Origin: Karstenula rhodostoma CBS 690.94 | Taxonomy: Eukaryota > Ascomycota > Dothideomycetes > Pleosporales > Didymosphaeriaceae | Assembly (NCBI GenBank): GCA_010093485.1 | Contig: MU001511.1 | Span: 372,001 to 436,000, forward strand | Length of the DNA: 64,000 nucleotides | Reading direction: 5' to 3' | In this document: positions 1-11,705 of the stretch, piece by piece | How positions within the stretch are numbered: the first letter of the stretch is position 1 | Layout of the letters: the number at the start of each line of letters is the position of its first letter | Position numbers and translations under genes: made by a program | Notes under the pieces: generated by a model | What the model was told of the DNA's origin: nothing | Database searches by the model: none | What the model saw: the letters and a program-made list of their open reading frames with translations, nothing else

Positions 1-653
1 TTGGTCTGTCCACAACCTGACCGCATTTAATTTTGCACGTTGTACACATGTCGGTCAAAGAGTCCTCACATACTGGTCTCTTCTTGCAACCTGACCTTCA
101 GTTTCAACAGCATCAACCTCTTCGTGCCAATCCATAGAGGAAGAGATCTTGAGCTTATCCGCTTGATCAACTATTCAGTTTCTCTTACCTGGTCACAATA
201 GCTCTCCCGAGGTCCTCGTCTCAGCTCGTGACCTATGCGTCGACAACGGTATCTTTCAGTGAGGCATGGCTGCCGCTCTCACCATGAGTTCAGCTACTCC
301 AACTGTTGCCCTCTTACCCACGCCTTGCCATGAGCCGTAGATCCCAGGGTCGAAATAAAACCTTCTTCGCGCTCTGTGATCTAAGCTTAACCAACCGACA
401 AGCCCAACAAGACTTAATACACGGCTCTTGGGACTGCGCCTGCAATCCGAGACTTCATCCTCTCTCCATGTCGCCATAATCTCGGATTACAGACGACTAT
501 ACCAAGCATGGTCTATCAGGCTGGGCTCTTCAGGTAAGCTGGATGATTGCACGTTCTGCTGTTGAACTTGACGTTAGAGTTTGAGCTGCCTATTGGTTTT
601 CTATAAGTACCGCAGTACTCTAACGGGTCAGTCGAGCAGCCAGTTGTACCTCA
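1..653. other. Gene-free left edge
   Basis: I see no convincing coding sequence here. The only open stretch of note is a 73-codon minus-strand frame at 256-477, which has no recognisable domain and no splice partner. The final part probably carries the promoter and leader of the gene starting at 654. Confidence 0.5.
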
Positions 654-2230
654 ATGGAAGACGAGCAAGCGAGACAGGCACCTCCTAGGAAGCGGTTTTT
701 TGACTACCTCTTATCATCGACCAACAACGAGAGGCCCACGAAGCAACGAAAGGACGAACTTGCCCGTAATAAGGACGGGAAAACCTCCGGCGAGAACCCC
801 GTATACGGCAATGACGATCACGGTTTAATCACACCGCACAACAGCGACCTTCTAAGCGGTCTAGATGACGAGATACTGGGCAAAGGTACCCCGGATGACC
901 CTGTCAGGTTCCTAAGTTGGGAAACTGGAAACGTGATATCAAGAAAACATCACGGAAGTTTTATCGAGCTCTCGGACGACGAAGACGAAGGAAGCAAGGC
1001 GACCTCACAGGATGCCCTCAAGTCTTTTGGGGAAAACACTGTAGAGTCGATCCGAGGAAGAACATCGTTTGTGCGAAGACAATCATCTCCTGGAAATAAG
1101 CGCTTAGCCTCCTCCAACGACAGCAGAAGCTTCGTGCTTTCACCATCAGACCTGGGTGGATGCCCGACTTTGCTGTATGGTCCGCACTTCGTAGATCCTC
1201 AATTATTCGGCTAACGTTTCCCAGGCCACCGCCACCGCCTTCACCAGCACACACAGCCGCATTCACGAAGCCTATATCGACTGCTCCATCGCTCCAGGGT
1301 GAAGTGCTGCTACGAAATGAGAGTGAGCATTCGGAGGATCCCGGTGGTCTTGTCAAGCTTGAGGAGTATGATCTTGAAATCAGCGACGACGACGACTTTT
1401 TCGAGGATGCCTTGCTGGGTTGTGACACTTTGACTAAAGGAGGATCCTGGAACCCTTCTTGTGGTGGTGTCTCGAAGGAAGCTCAAACTAAGACCTGGTG
1501 GAAACAACCAACATCAACAACAGTAGCAGTAGCTGCAGAAGAAGACTTGTTCTCTGTCCCTACTACGCAGGGCCGAAATGATCTTCTCCACATGCCAACG
1601 ATCGCTTCTGTGGCAGATGAACACTCAGAGTCCATATCCTCAACAAATACTCATCTGGTAGCATCCCCAGCGCCGGTAAAGCTGTCCGAGAGCATCAAGC
1701 CGAACAAGTCGCTGGACCTGTCCTCCAGAAAGCGACTCTTCTTTGACAATTACTATCACCTGCGTCGCGCCCGCCTGGATAAGGTCCTCCAAAAATACTA
1801 CTCTGGCATCCAAGGCGAACGGTCTCCGGATGGATGCTGGCTCTATACCGGTGGTAGGTTACCGAAACCTCCAAATCAAGGTCTCAGCATGACTGTCACG
1901 TTCCGCCATGACGGTCATAAAGAGAGCCTGTGCCTCAACGTTCTTGTGGTCAAGAAGCTCCTTGAAGGGAGTTTATCCCAAGAGCACATTGATGGCATTG
2001 TGGAAAATTCTTGGCATGCAAGTCATCTCTGTGGCAATTGGACGTGTTTCAATACTCAGCACGTTGTGCTAGAACCTGGCTCGGTCAACAGCAATCGGAA
2101 CGCGTGCTTCAGAGCGATTGATGGACCGTGCAACCATGATCCGAAATGCCAGAAGCATTTGAAGTTGGACAAGAGTCGTCTTCGACCAGTCGCGGACCCG
2201 GTCAGTCTGGGGGCGAATGAGTCACTTTGA
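654..2230 (+). CDS. Protein with a His-Me-finger endonuclease-type zinc-binding domain
   Basis: Two exons, 654-1174 and 1225-2230, give 508 residues. The 50-nt intron 1175-1224 starts GTATGG, has a GCTAAC branch site and ends CAG; removing it joins the two frames exactly. The first 300 or so residues are acidic, Ser-rich and probably disordered. The C-terminal 200 residues contain a Trp-Leu-Tyr segment, then HASHLCGN, CFNTQH, an NSNRNAC stretch and finally CNHDPKCQKH. This Cys/His spacing matches the zinc-binding loop of fungal His-Me (beta-beta-alpha metal) finger nucleases, Pfam family zf-His_Me_endon. The family is known from homing endonucleases and many uncharacterised fungal nuclear proteins. 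Whether this copy still cuts DNA cannot be told from sequence; a DNA-binding or domesticated role is equally possible. Confidence 0.75.
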
Positions 2231-3855
2231 GTTGGAGCGGCTCTACCTGTTCGTGTAAGATGACTGATGGCTTGACTTGAGCAATGTTTACATGTGGAGT
2301 TGTGGGTATGTGTAACATTCGTTTCCAGGGTAACATGGATACCGAGTCTTTTGCATGGCGGTCTTCCACCGAGACGGATGGAGCGGAATTTCAGGACGGA
2401 TCACTTTGTAGAAAAGCGACCATTGGGTACGTGGGCGTGGCAGCTAATGAGATGTTTGTATTGGAGGACGTGCACGGGCGTTTCCGTGATGGGTAAGCGC
2501 GACTGGAAGTCAGCGACGTCTCGTCTCGTCTCTTCCTCCATTTCACGACCGCCACGGCCAACGCGCGTGTTAATTGCAGTCCAGAAAAGACTTGTAATCT
2601 TTGGAGTATGCCAAATCTCACCATGCGACCAATGGTAGCAAAATGTAATTGATATCTCCGCTACGTGGCTCGGGTAGATGAAGATATGACAACTCAACGT
2701 TTCCTCCTGCGGGAGCCCATGGTCCTCACGGGGCTAGATTTTCGATCCAGGGCCACTTCACTGGCAAGGGAACCAGTACGCAGAATCTGTACGAAATGCT
2801 TCATGGGCAATAAGTCATTCCCTAACTTCTTCCAGAGATTAGAACTCAGGCGATGCCGCGCTGGAGTCGGGGCGTAGTGTACCGACTCCCCGGTACTTGG
2901 GAAAGCCGAGGAGAAGCATGCAAGTAGACAGGGCGGTGAAAGAAGGCGCGGCATGGGCATACGTGGAGCGGATTCATCGAGCTCGCACACCTGGTACACA
3001 ACAACCTGTCACGGCGAGAAGAGCTATGGGGAAGCTCGGAGACGGATTCTCCGTCCTGGCCTTGCAGTAGGCTCCATAGAATGAAGCTTGGTAGGCAGGT
3101 ACGGATAGGATAGGATAGCGTAAACGACAGGGGCGTGAGTTCACTGCGAGACATGAGCATGGCCCTTCTACCAGCCAGTCCACGCCTGGCCACGGCAGCA
3201 GGCATACAAACATACATACACGGTTCATCGTTTTCCGGTGTGTGCTTCATCGCGTACTCGCTGCAAGGACCCGCTGCGGCTTTGGCCAACGCTGTGCCTG
3301 AGCCGCAACGACGGCCATTCATCAACGCCTCAACGCAGCTACGCACGCCTTCCCCACACCAGCTGCTACGTCAGAGCTTCTAATCTCCCGCGCCCGCACC
3401 CGCCGCCTTTGCAGCACCCAACCCCGCGCATCCACCCGCGCCGCCTGTCGTCTAGTGGCCTTAGCAGCAACGTGCCCTTCTTCCGATTCAGCTTTCGTGC
3501 ACATTTCCCGTCCCTACATCCGCCCAAGCTGCCTTCAAGGTGGCGACCAAGCCCAGGACTCGCGGCCGGCGAGGTGAGTCTCCCCGTCTCCTTCTTTCGC
3601 TGCCTTGCCCCACCGACCTTCTGTTTTGATGAGCCCCGGACGGCTGCACTGAGACCTCGCACCCCGGCCAGCATCTCCCCACGGCCAATTCCATGCGAGA
3701 CCTCACCGCGGGCATCTGAGGCCAGCTTTGTTCCTTTTGGCCTCCACACGGGCGTGCACATCGTCCAAGCTCCTCGTTGATCCATCCCAGGTCGTCGTGC
3801 CCCTGCTACCTCGCAGGCTGCAGGACGATTGCCGCTAGGAACGCCAACAACGCAC
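2231..3855. other. Intergenic region with a probable long leader for the next gene
   Basis: No coding sequence is supported across these 1.6 kb. From about 3340 onward the plus strand becomes pyrimidine-rich, as expected for a fungal promoter and 5' leader. A consensus donor GTGAGT at 3574 and an acceptor CCCAG ending at 3790 could frame a 217-nt intron in the untranslated leader of the gene starting at 3856. This is inference from splice signals only. Confidence 0.4.
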
Positions 3856-6314
3856 ATGACGAGCGCCTCGCACCCGCACCCGCACTCGCACATTCGCATC
3901 ATCCCACGGGAGCAGCTAGACAGCGACTCGCATGGGGATAGCACGCCCACTTTTCGTTCTTCGTCGCTTCAACTGCCACCATTCCCATTGAGCGACCAAG
4001 ACTCTCGTAGAGGTAGCGCCCAGAGTGGACTTTCGACGGCAGTCAACACTACCTTTGCACAGATGGCGCGCCGGAGCAACAAGAGCGAGATGGGGGGCGT
4101 CGAGAAACAAACTTCCGGGCCCGTGCCGCTTTCAGGTTTCGTGGCGTTCAAGACCCATTCGTCTCGCAACAGGCTGAGGAACAAGACTTGGCGCCCTGGT
4201 GTGCCTATCCATCTGCTTCAAGGTGAAGGCCTCGCAGACTTCCACACCGACGAGTCTTCCTCGCCTGTTGAACCCGCCGAGCCCGCCGCTCCGCCTTTAC
4301 CTCAACGTAGCAAGACCCGGAGCACTCCGTTCGCCTTGCCCAAGATCCAGACAAATCTCCAGGCCCAGCGCGAGGACCCTGTACAAATGGATATCCTGAG
4401 TGAGCCACAGCCGGTAGGTAACGTGCCCAAAGTACCCGGTAAGAAGTAGGGTGCACTGCGTTGCGTAGAAGAAGCAATACAGTGCCCACACTTTTGACCC
4501 GTACTGCAAGCCAACGCTCCTATCACAACTGCTTACCTTTCCAGGCATCCCCAAGCGAGGGCAGCGAAAACATCAGCCCCACCGATACTCGCCCACCTGC
4601 CGTCGAAAACCACCTGCGCCTCTTCGGACCGCTGCCCGACATCATTCGTCTTCAAGAGCAGACTGGCGACTTCGACGGTCAGATCGTCTTCATAGGTCAT
4701 CCGAACCGCGACGTCTCCGCTCACCAGTGGATGTCTGATTCCTATCAATGGATCCATATTGGCCTTTGGTCTCACACGCGTAAGAGGATAGAGGGTTCGC
4801 TCGCTTCCGATCGTCTGGCAACATCCGAGTTCTCGTACAACTCGGTGGAGTATTTCAAGTTCGCGGCTGAGCATCGCGAATCCACGATCAAAGAACACGG
4901 TCGTCCTCGAACAGATCCAGAGATAGCCGGAACTGAACCTACACCCACAGAGGCGAGCACGGAACACAACAGCACAACACATTTTGGACGCTTCTCGGCG
5001 GCCTCTGTGTCGCGCACCGTGACCGGAGAGAAGCTAGAAGATCCGTTCGTCACTCCCGCCAACATTTTGCAGCCAGCCCCCATGGTCGCATTCAATTTTC
5101 GAGGAGGCGGTGCTACCGGTGGTATGATGGATTATAATTTCGAGTTTCCTAGGAAGACATGTGCCGCGAACAACGAGTATCAGCAAATCTATGTACAGCG
5201 AGAGCGAGCGCGACTTGAGGCACTCTGCGGGCAATCACTCACTCAGCGCGAAGTGCAGACTCCCCTCCGCGACGTCGAGTTCGGTGAATCAGGGCTCAGC
5301 CCTCCGACGGCCCGCGCGACTACATATCGGCAGGATACTGTAGTCTCGGCCGAAGACAGGCAGAATCCACTGCATACTCGAAACAGGCTGGCAGAGTTGG
5401 GTCAAGCGGTTTCCCGACCTAGTCTTACGCCGGAGCAGCGCGTCGCTATTCCTGACTTTCCACTTGACAATGTGAACCTTAGAAACTCAATTCCTGCGGG
5501 TCCAACGGTGGCGAATCCTTACCGCGGGATGTCAACTTTGAACGCTGCCGCCCCACCGTATCGCATGCCGCCCAAGGAACAACCTTCTGAGGAATCGGAC
5601 TCTTCTGTCACAGCTTTCAATATTCCTGTACCTGCCGCTGACCCCGCACTGCGCTTCAGCGACCCTGACGGCGTACGGCAAGAGCACGTTCCCACAATCG
5701 CAAACGGTTTCAACAAACAGCCACCCACTAGGCAGAATTGGAATGGTCCATTCTTCGCCGACTCTATGCCAACTGCGCACGATCCCCTTGCGTCACTCTC
5801 TGCCCAAATCAGCAACGAGCAGAAGCTCACGAATTGGTATCGCGATGGCCAAAGTGTCATTCGGCAACAAGACTATGCCAAAACCCTGGTGGCAGCGGCA
5901 TCCGCGAGCGACAAGGTTCGTAGCTTTGGGGTGATCGGCAATGGCTCCGCTAGGAAGCAGGATCTCTCAACCCATGCGAACACTCATTTGTTTGCCCGCG
6001 TGTATGAGCACCTTTCCGAGTATGCAGAGGAATCTCGCGCTGGAAGTGGAAAAAGCTACTTCACCCGAGCCTGGAAGCCTACGCCCCTGCACCTCCGCGA
6101 TCTCGGACCCGATGGAAACAACAGTTTCTACAGTAGTGTGTCGGCACATTCGCCTCAGATTTGGCGTACGACCAACCGCCCTTACCAGCCTTACCGTGGA
6201 GACAGCACCCCGTGGGGTTTTGGTGCCATAGCGAGCAACTTGATCCCGTCCCAGTATGGATCCAGCTCGGCTGCCACTGGTGCGTTCGGTGAATCTCATC
6301 ACCTTGGCTTTTGA
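3856..6314 (+). CDS. Unrecognised 775-residue protein
   Basis: Two exons, 3856-4413 and 4545-6314, give 775 residues. The 131-nt intron 4414-4544 (donor GTAGGT, acceptor CCAG) links the frames in phase 0; a 44-nt alternative (4439-4482) also keeps the frame, so the junction is not certain. I chose the ATG at 3856 because it is the first in frame. I do not recognise the family. The N-terminus is His/Pro/Ser-rich, and the whole protein looks largely disordered, with many Pro, Ser, Thr, Gln and Asn. The most structured-looking piece lies just after the junction, around residues 200-260, with hydrophobic and aromatic clusters such as IVFIGHP and WIHIGLW. No signal peptide or membrane segment is visible. 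Codon use and the long open second exon support a real gene. Confidence 0.7.
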
Positions 6315-7018
6315 TCACATGTAAGAGATATCGCACCCTTGAAACGCAGATAATAATATTTTTCATAGCGTGCTTTATCCATATACCAAGTCAAAGTGTG
6401 GGGTCTTACATTCCCTCTTGTAGGGACACGTTGTACTGCACCTTTGACGATGAACTGCCCCTGGAACACGACCGCGGCCGATGAGATCGACTTCCCAGCC
6501 ATTTTGGTCTTGGTTTGGCGATCTTCAAAGGCTGCAACGAACACTGTTCCTTCTTCACTATCACGGCGTTGCATGAGATACCCCGGGCATTACGGCGTAC
6601 CGGGAACTATGAGATTTGCTCTTTGCATGTGTGTTACTCGAGACTGGCGTAGCTATGCCCGGTCATCCAGACTTTTGTTTGGTAGTCGATTGACACGTGG
6701 AGGGTTCATATAGCCCCCTGGAATAAATAAAATGCCATAATTGTGTTCGAATTCGTCTGACCTCTTCATCTCTGACGCGAGACCACTTCGTAAGTTGGCT
6801 CCCTCCTTGAAACAGGTCCGTTTCTAGACAAAACTACCCATCCCACGCGCGGTGACTTTACTCCTGATTCATACGACAAAATGCAATTGTGGTATCATAA
6901 CCCCCATGCGCTCCACACCGTCACCGTCACCATCACCATCACCATCACCCCCCACAGCACCCATACACGCATCGCACATCGCATGGGGCCGCTCGCTTCA
7001 CCGCATCCCAAGCCCCTC
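6315..7018. other. Convergent intergenic region
   Basis: This is the space between two convergent 3' ends. It should hold both 3' untranslated regions and polyadenylation sites, for example the AATAAATAAA stretch near 6723. Apart from a short hexamer repeat at 6916-6949 I see nothing further in it. Confidence 0.5.
6916..6949 (+). repeat. Hexanucleotide microsatellite, CACCRT units
   Basis: About five and a half tandem copies of a CACC(G/A)T unit: two CACCGT then three CACCAT, ending in a partial copy. It lies in the 3' region between two convergent genes and is not in a supported coding frame. Confidence 0.8.
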
Positions 7019-10000
7019 CTAGAAGCTCACCCAATCCATCCAGCTCTCCAGAAACCGCATCCGCCCCTCCCTCGCCGCGCGCTCAAACTCAACAAACCCC
7101 ACCTTCCCGCTCCCTTTCCTCTCGCCATCGCGGCGATCCACGCTCTCCAACCTCGCCAGCGCCACGCGCCTTAGATGCCAGTTCGTGCGCCCGGGCTCGG
7201 CGGCGGCCGCGAGTATGGCGCGGTGGAAGGTGCCGTCTACCTGGGGCATGTCGGGGTCGTAGGCGGGGTGCTGGCCGAGGATGCGTGTTTCGTCTGTGAG
7301 TGTCGGGGTGGGGGTGGGGCCGGAGAAGGAGAAGGCGAGGTTGTGCATGCAGAGGTGGGGGCCTATTTCCTTTATGACGAGGGGGCGGGAGAGGGTGATG
7401 GCGTGTTCGGGGAGGGCGTAGGGGGCGGTGCCGACCTCCGTGGCGGGCTTGGCGTCGTTTGCGGTGGACGAGGTGTCGGTGCGTTTGGGGACGACGAAGA
7501 GGGGGCCTACGGGGGTGGGTGGGTTAGTGTGGTTGTTGGGTGGACATGGAGAGGGGGCTTACCGAACGGACGCTCGGGAGGTGAGGGCGTGTCGTCCACT
7601 GCCGTCTCCGTGACCGACGGTGCCATGTCGTTTAGCGAGTTAGGGCGGAACTGGGGAAAAGTTTGATCGCGGTCTTCGATCGTAGATGTATTTTGGCGGT
7701 GTTTGACGGTAGGGGATGGAGAATTCTGAACTGACACCCAGCCTTGTCTTCTGGCTAGTTCCTCCAGGGTTGTGGTGACCTCGTACTCCAACTGGGCCCT
7801 GTACAACATCATGAGCCACAGCTCAGACTCCTGGTGAGGCGAGCAATCCTTGATCCAGTGTGCGGTGAAAGTGGTTATGCTTTTCTCTGCGATGCTGAAC
7901 ACCTCACTGACCGTCGCTGCAACTTCAGCCTGTTCAAGAGGGGCGTTTCCTGAAAGCTTGCTGAAGTCTTGTTCACAGAGGGCTTTGAGAACGCAATTGG
8001 AGTAAGTGAATGCGCCCACGTTGTCCATTTTCTCGAGCATGTCCCTGTCGCTGTTGAATTTCTCCAGCATGGCGTCCACGTCGGTGACATGGCGCCGTCG
8101 CTCGTCTCGACAGGCGTACGCATCCATCGCAGCGTCTTCTCCTTCTTTGAACAAAGGATCAAGGAGCTCGTTGAAAGCTTGCTGGGTGATTTGATAGAGC
8201 ACTTCTTTGCCGAGGTCCTTCTCAGGCTCGGGTACCTCGTAGCCACCCCAACGTTCGCCAACCGGTCGTGAAGAGGTTGAGGCATTGGATCGTGTTTCCA
8301 CGTCGACATCATCCTGGAAGCGAACCCTGGAAGAAGATCGAGACCACCTTGGGCGTTCTAACTCCGGAGTCGGAGGTTTGTAATCTTCGTCTTCAACCGC
8401 GTTCTCATCGTGGAACCCGTTCGGCTGTTCATCAAAGGCAGTTGAGCTTGGACTCTCTGGAGCTCCTTCCGGTCGAGTGAAGCCTTCTTCTTCGTCGGTG
8501 TAGAACTGTCTTCGTGCCCATCTGTCCTTCAAGACGTCTTCCGTGGCCATGTGCGAATCCTCCGACCCGTCATCGTCGCTTGTATGACGGTTCGTGCTTG
8601 TGATGACAACGTCGCGATCTAATGTATCCGGTCTATTCTCGATGATGGGTGCCGTGTCAACCTCCTCGTCAGATGGCTTCCCTCGCAGCAGCCAATTGGG
8701 TTCCCCTGGCTCGATAGCGCCCTGTGTGAACGCGGATGCTAAGGGTTGCGCGGATTGTATCACGTCGAGAGCGCCACGTACAGACATCTCTTCAGCAGAT
8801 TCTGCCAGATAGTTCCTTGTCGCTTCTCTTTCAATCGCATAATGCGCTCTAAACAAGCGTAACACGTCTTTCCTTGAAATGTACCCGTCGCCGTCGATGT
8901 CGTAACCATTGAACACTATTCTTAGCTTGACGTGCGTGTCGGTCGCATGCAGGCCGTCAATTCCTTTGACGAATTCTTCAAAGCCGATTAAGGTGTTGTG
9001 GTCGATATCAAAGTACGAGAACACACGGTCGTAGATGAGGTTCGGTGCCGACTTGAAGGTCGAATACCGTGGAATGAAGGCGTGATTGAAAGCGCGTCGG
9101 TCGAGTGCCCAACCGAGCCCGTTGGGGTCCATCGTCCATGGAATCGTAGCAAGGCAAGTAAATTGGTCCCACAGCGCTTCGATCTCCTCCGCCTCCATCC
9201 GTGTATCGTTGACGAGGCGTCTCTTCATTTTTGCGTCAATCGAAGGGCTCATCATATGCGGGCGTCCTGGATAGAGCGGCTCTTGCTTGGTGATGCTAAG
9301 ATTCGGTGCGGGTACCCTGATCTTGTAGAAGATGTGCGTTTTGACATGGGAGTTGGTCGCTTCGCAATCAGAACACAAATCGAAGTCGGCACAGTTCGCG
9401 CAATGCCACCTGATGCCACGGATGGGCTTGCTATCGCAGCCATTGCAGGTTATGCCACGATGAACAACGCCCTCATGGCGGGCACGATCTTCTGCTATAT
9501 GGTACAAAGTCCGTTGGAGTGTCTGACCTTCCGTATCGCCTACAATGTCCTCCTCCCAGTCGCCAGCCTCGGTGGGCGGTATAGTTTCGAAATCGTCGAT
9601 GGATTGTTCTTGCGCGGTCATGAACGAGGGTCTATTGCGAAGTCTTTGAAATGCGTAGTTTATTCCCTGCCCTATGGAGCGGTTAGCATAGAGCCTTCCA
9701 TTTCTTCCGGCACTTGTCTTGCTTCTCATGGGTGACGCTGGGTGCCTAAGTATTCTGACTTACAAGTCGACTGCTCGTTCGTTATGCTCCCGATGGCCTC
9801 AAGCTCTGCTATAGTAAGCTCCGAAAGAGGACGCCCCTGAGCCAGCGCCTCGACGAAAAGATCTACGTAATAGTCGTAGACCTGGTTTATGCGGCCCTCA
9901 ATCAACTCATCGCTGGCATCTGGCTGAAGCTCGCGCCCAAGCGCCAGCAGAGAATCATGATCCATCACATTACCCGTGTCGAGCGTTACGGTGTGCCCAA

Positions 10001-10253
10001 AGAAGTCGAATTCGCCCAGTGAGGTGGTCTCAGCCAGCAGCTGTTCGAGGACACGAGAAGGGTGCTGAGGCTGCGCGCGATTGCGATTGCGAGTGCGCGC
10101 ATTCGGCCTGCGGACTGCATTGCTTCGATGGAGCCCCTCGGGCGAGGGGCCGCTGAAGCTGGTGTATAGAAGCCATGTAGCATACGCGGCCGCCGCGCCG
10201 GTGAGCACGAGGACTGCGGGTCGATATCGAGAGACAGACGAAGGCGTCGGCAT
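7019..10253 (-). CDS. Membrane-anchored ZZ zinc finger and EF-hand protein
   Basis: Three exons on the minus strand, 10253-9764, 9671-7563 and 7506-7019, give 1028 residues. The introns are 92 nt (GTAAGT, branch GCTAAC, acceptor ATAG) and 56 nt (GTAAGC, acceptor GTAG); both restore frame exactly. The first ATG is at 10253. Residues 8-30 or so form one hydrophobic helix, likely a signal anchor. A ZZ-type zinc finger follows at about 234-279 (CNGC, HCANC, CSDC, then two His). Two EF-hands lie at about 385-396 (loop from DIDHN) and 421-432 (DIDGDGYIS); the second is canonical for calcium. The remaining 600 residues are acidic, low in complexity and charged. ZZ fingers bind protein partners such as N-terminal or histone peptides, and EF-hands sense calcium, so a calcium-regulated adaptor at a membrane is a fair inference. 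I know of no characterised orthologue. Confidence 0.85.
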
Positions 10254-10766
10254 GACAAGGCCGGACCCTAGGTCGCCTATGATGGCCCAACACACGATAG
10301 AAAGGGTCCGGGCGGCGCTATCGCACTGTGATGGGCAGGTGTTCTATAATATAGGCGGTGTACAGTCGTGGACGGTGTAACCTGGAGCCGTTTGCGCCCG
10401 GCGACACAGGGGGCGGAACGCTGGCGGGTGACGTGATCAAACAGAGCGTGGAGCTCTTAATGGTTGACCTACTTTATAGGCATCGTCCTGGCCAGCGGGG
10501 GGAACAGGCAGGCGCGAACAGGTTGCTGTTGCTTGTGAATGTCCTGTCAGTCGTGTCTCGCCTGAAGCTTGCAGCCTCGGCCGCTTCTTAGTCAGCCAGT
10601 TCACCATCTTGATGCCCTAAATCATCTCACGCTCCATCATTCTCAACATACACTCGATCTATTTGACGTTACTTTAACATGCAACGTGATCCCAACGCCT
10701 CGCCCTGTATCACGGAGAGTAATTCTTGCTATGCTTCTGTGCTCGCGACCATACAGCCAACCAATA
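10254..10766. other. Intergenic region, promoter of the ZZ/EF-hand gene
   Basis: About 510 bases lie between the start of one minus-strand gene and the end of the next. I see no coding sequence. It should contain the promoter of the ZZ/EF-hand gene and the 3' end of the dehydrogenase gene. Confidence 0.5.
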
Positions 10767-11705
10767 TTACCACGCAGAATGACCACCGTCCATCTTCAGA
10801 TCAGACCCGGTCTGGCGCCAGTCAGCAACGGTTAAACGTGTTTTCGTAGGGACCTACCATGAAACTACTAGCATCGCTCAGCAAGAACACCGCAGCGCCT
10901 CGGTATTCCTCGGGCTTGGAAAGTCGACCCAGCATGTTGTCCTTTGGCCAGGCCTCCTTTCGCTCAGGGTACTTGACAAACAACTCCTCGACCATGGCCG
11001 TTACAATGTATCCCGGCGAGATGGTGTTCACGCGGATGTTGTACTGGCCCCACTCCATGGCAAGGTTCCGAGCAAGCTGAATAACACCAGCTTTGGACGC
11101 GTTGTACGCCGGACATATGAGACCCTAGCACACGTCAGTCATAACCTTCTGACCTGAGCAGGAAGAGTACCTTGTTGGCTACACTGCCAGACATGCTGGC
11201 GATGAGAATAATGCTTCCACCGTTGCCGTACTTGATCATCTGCTTCGCGACTGCCTGGCTGGTCATGAACACGCCAGTGATGTTCACCTCGAACATGCGG
11301 TTAGCATCCGCAGCGGTGTACTCGAGCGCCGATGTCTCCTGCTGGATTCCAGCCGCCGCTATGAGCCCGTCCAACCTCCCGTGCTTGCTGGCAATGTCTT
11401 CGACAATCTTGTTGAGCTGCTCCACCTCACGTACGTCAATCTGGCGATACTGCAGCTGTGTGCCGAAGTCCTTCTCTGCGCGTGCTGCGATTGTGTGGAA
11501 ATCTGGCGACGGCTCAGGGAGCCGGTCAAGAGCATACACTGTACCTCTCGTTAGTGCATGGCCAGAGATATTGCACACCGTGCTGACCAGTAGCGCCGGC
11601 TTCAAGCAATGCTTCTGCTTGCGTGAGGCCAAGACCACGCGCAGCTCCAGACACCAGAACGACTTTGCCGCTTAGGCTGAACTCGGGAAGGCTTTTTGAA
11701 GACAT
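10767..11705 (-). CDS. Short-chain dehydrogenase/reductase, sugar-alcohol type
   Basis: Four exons, 11705-11588, 11544-11171, 11124-10858 and 10811-10767, give 267 residues, the usual length of the classical SDR family. Introns are 43, 46 and 46 nt. The N-terminus has the NAD(P)-binding glycine motif SGAARGLG. The catalytic Ser158, Tyr171 and Lys175 are present (ASMSGS, YNASK), with the standard 13-residue Ser-Tyr spacing. The last exon encodes only 14 residues, TGSDLKMDGGHSAW, the C-terminal substrate-loop signature of fungal arabinitol, sorbose and mannitol dehydrogenase-like SDRs. The likely reaction is NAD(P)-dependent oxidation of a polyol or reduction of a keto-sugar in the cytosol; the exact substrate cannot be read from sequence. 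It is divergent from the amidase gene at 12649, but they share no obvious pathway. Confidence 0.9.

Noticed and set aside
256..477. 73-codon minus-strand frame near the left edge
   Set aside because: No domain, no splice partner and no family resemblance.
4439..4482. Alternative 44-nt intron in the 775-residue protein gene
   Set aside because: It keeps frame but has no branch site and adds a run of poorly protein-like residues; the 131-nt choice is preferred, though not proven.
7175..7666. Plus-strand open frame of 163 codons, Gly-rich
   Set aside because: It is the reverse of the last exon and intron of the ZZ/EF-hand gene; Gly/Val/Glu repeats come from GC-rich codon thirds.
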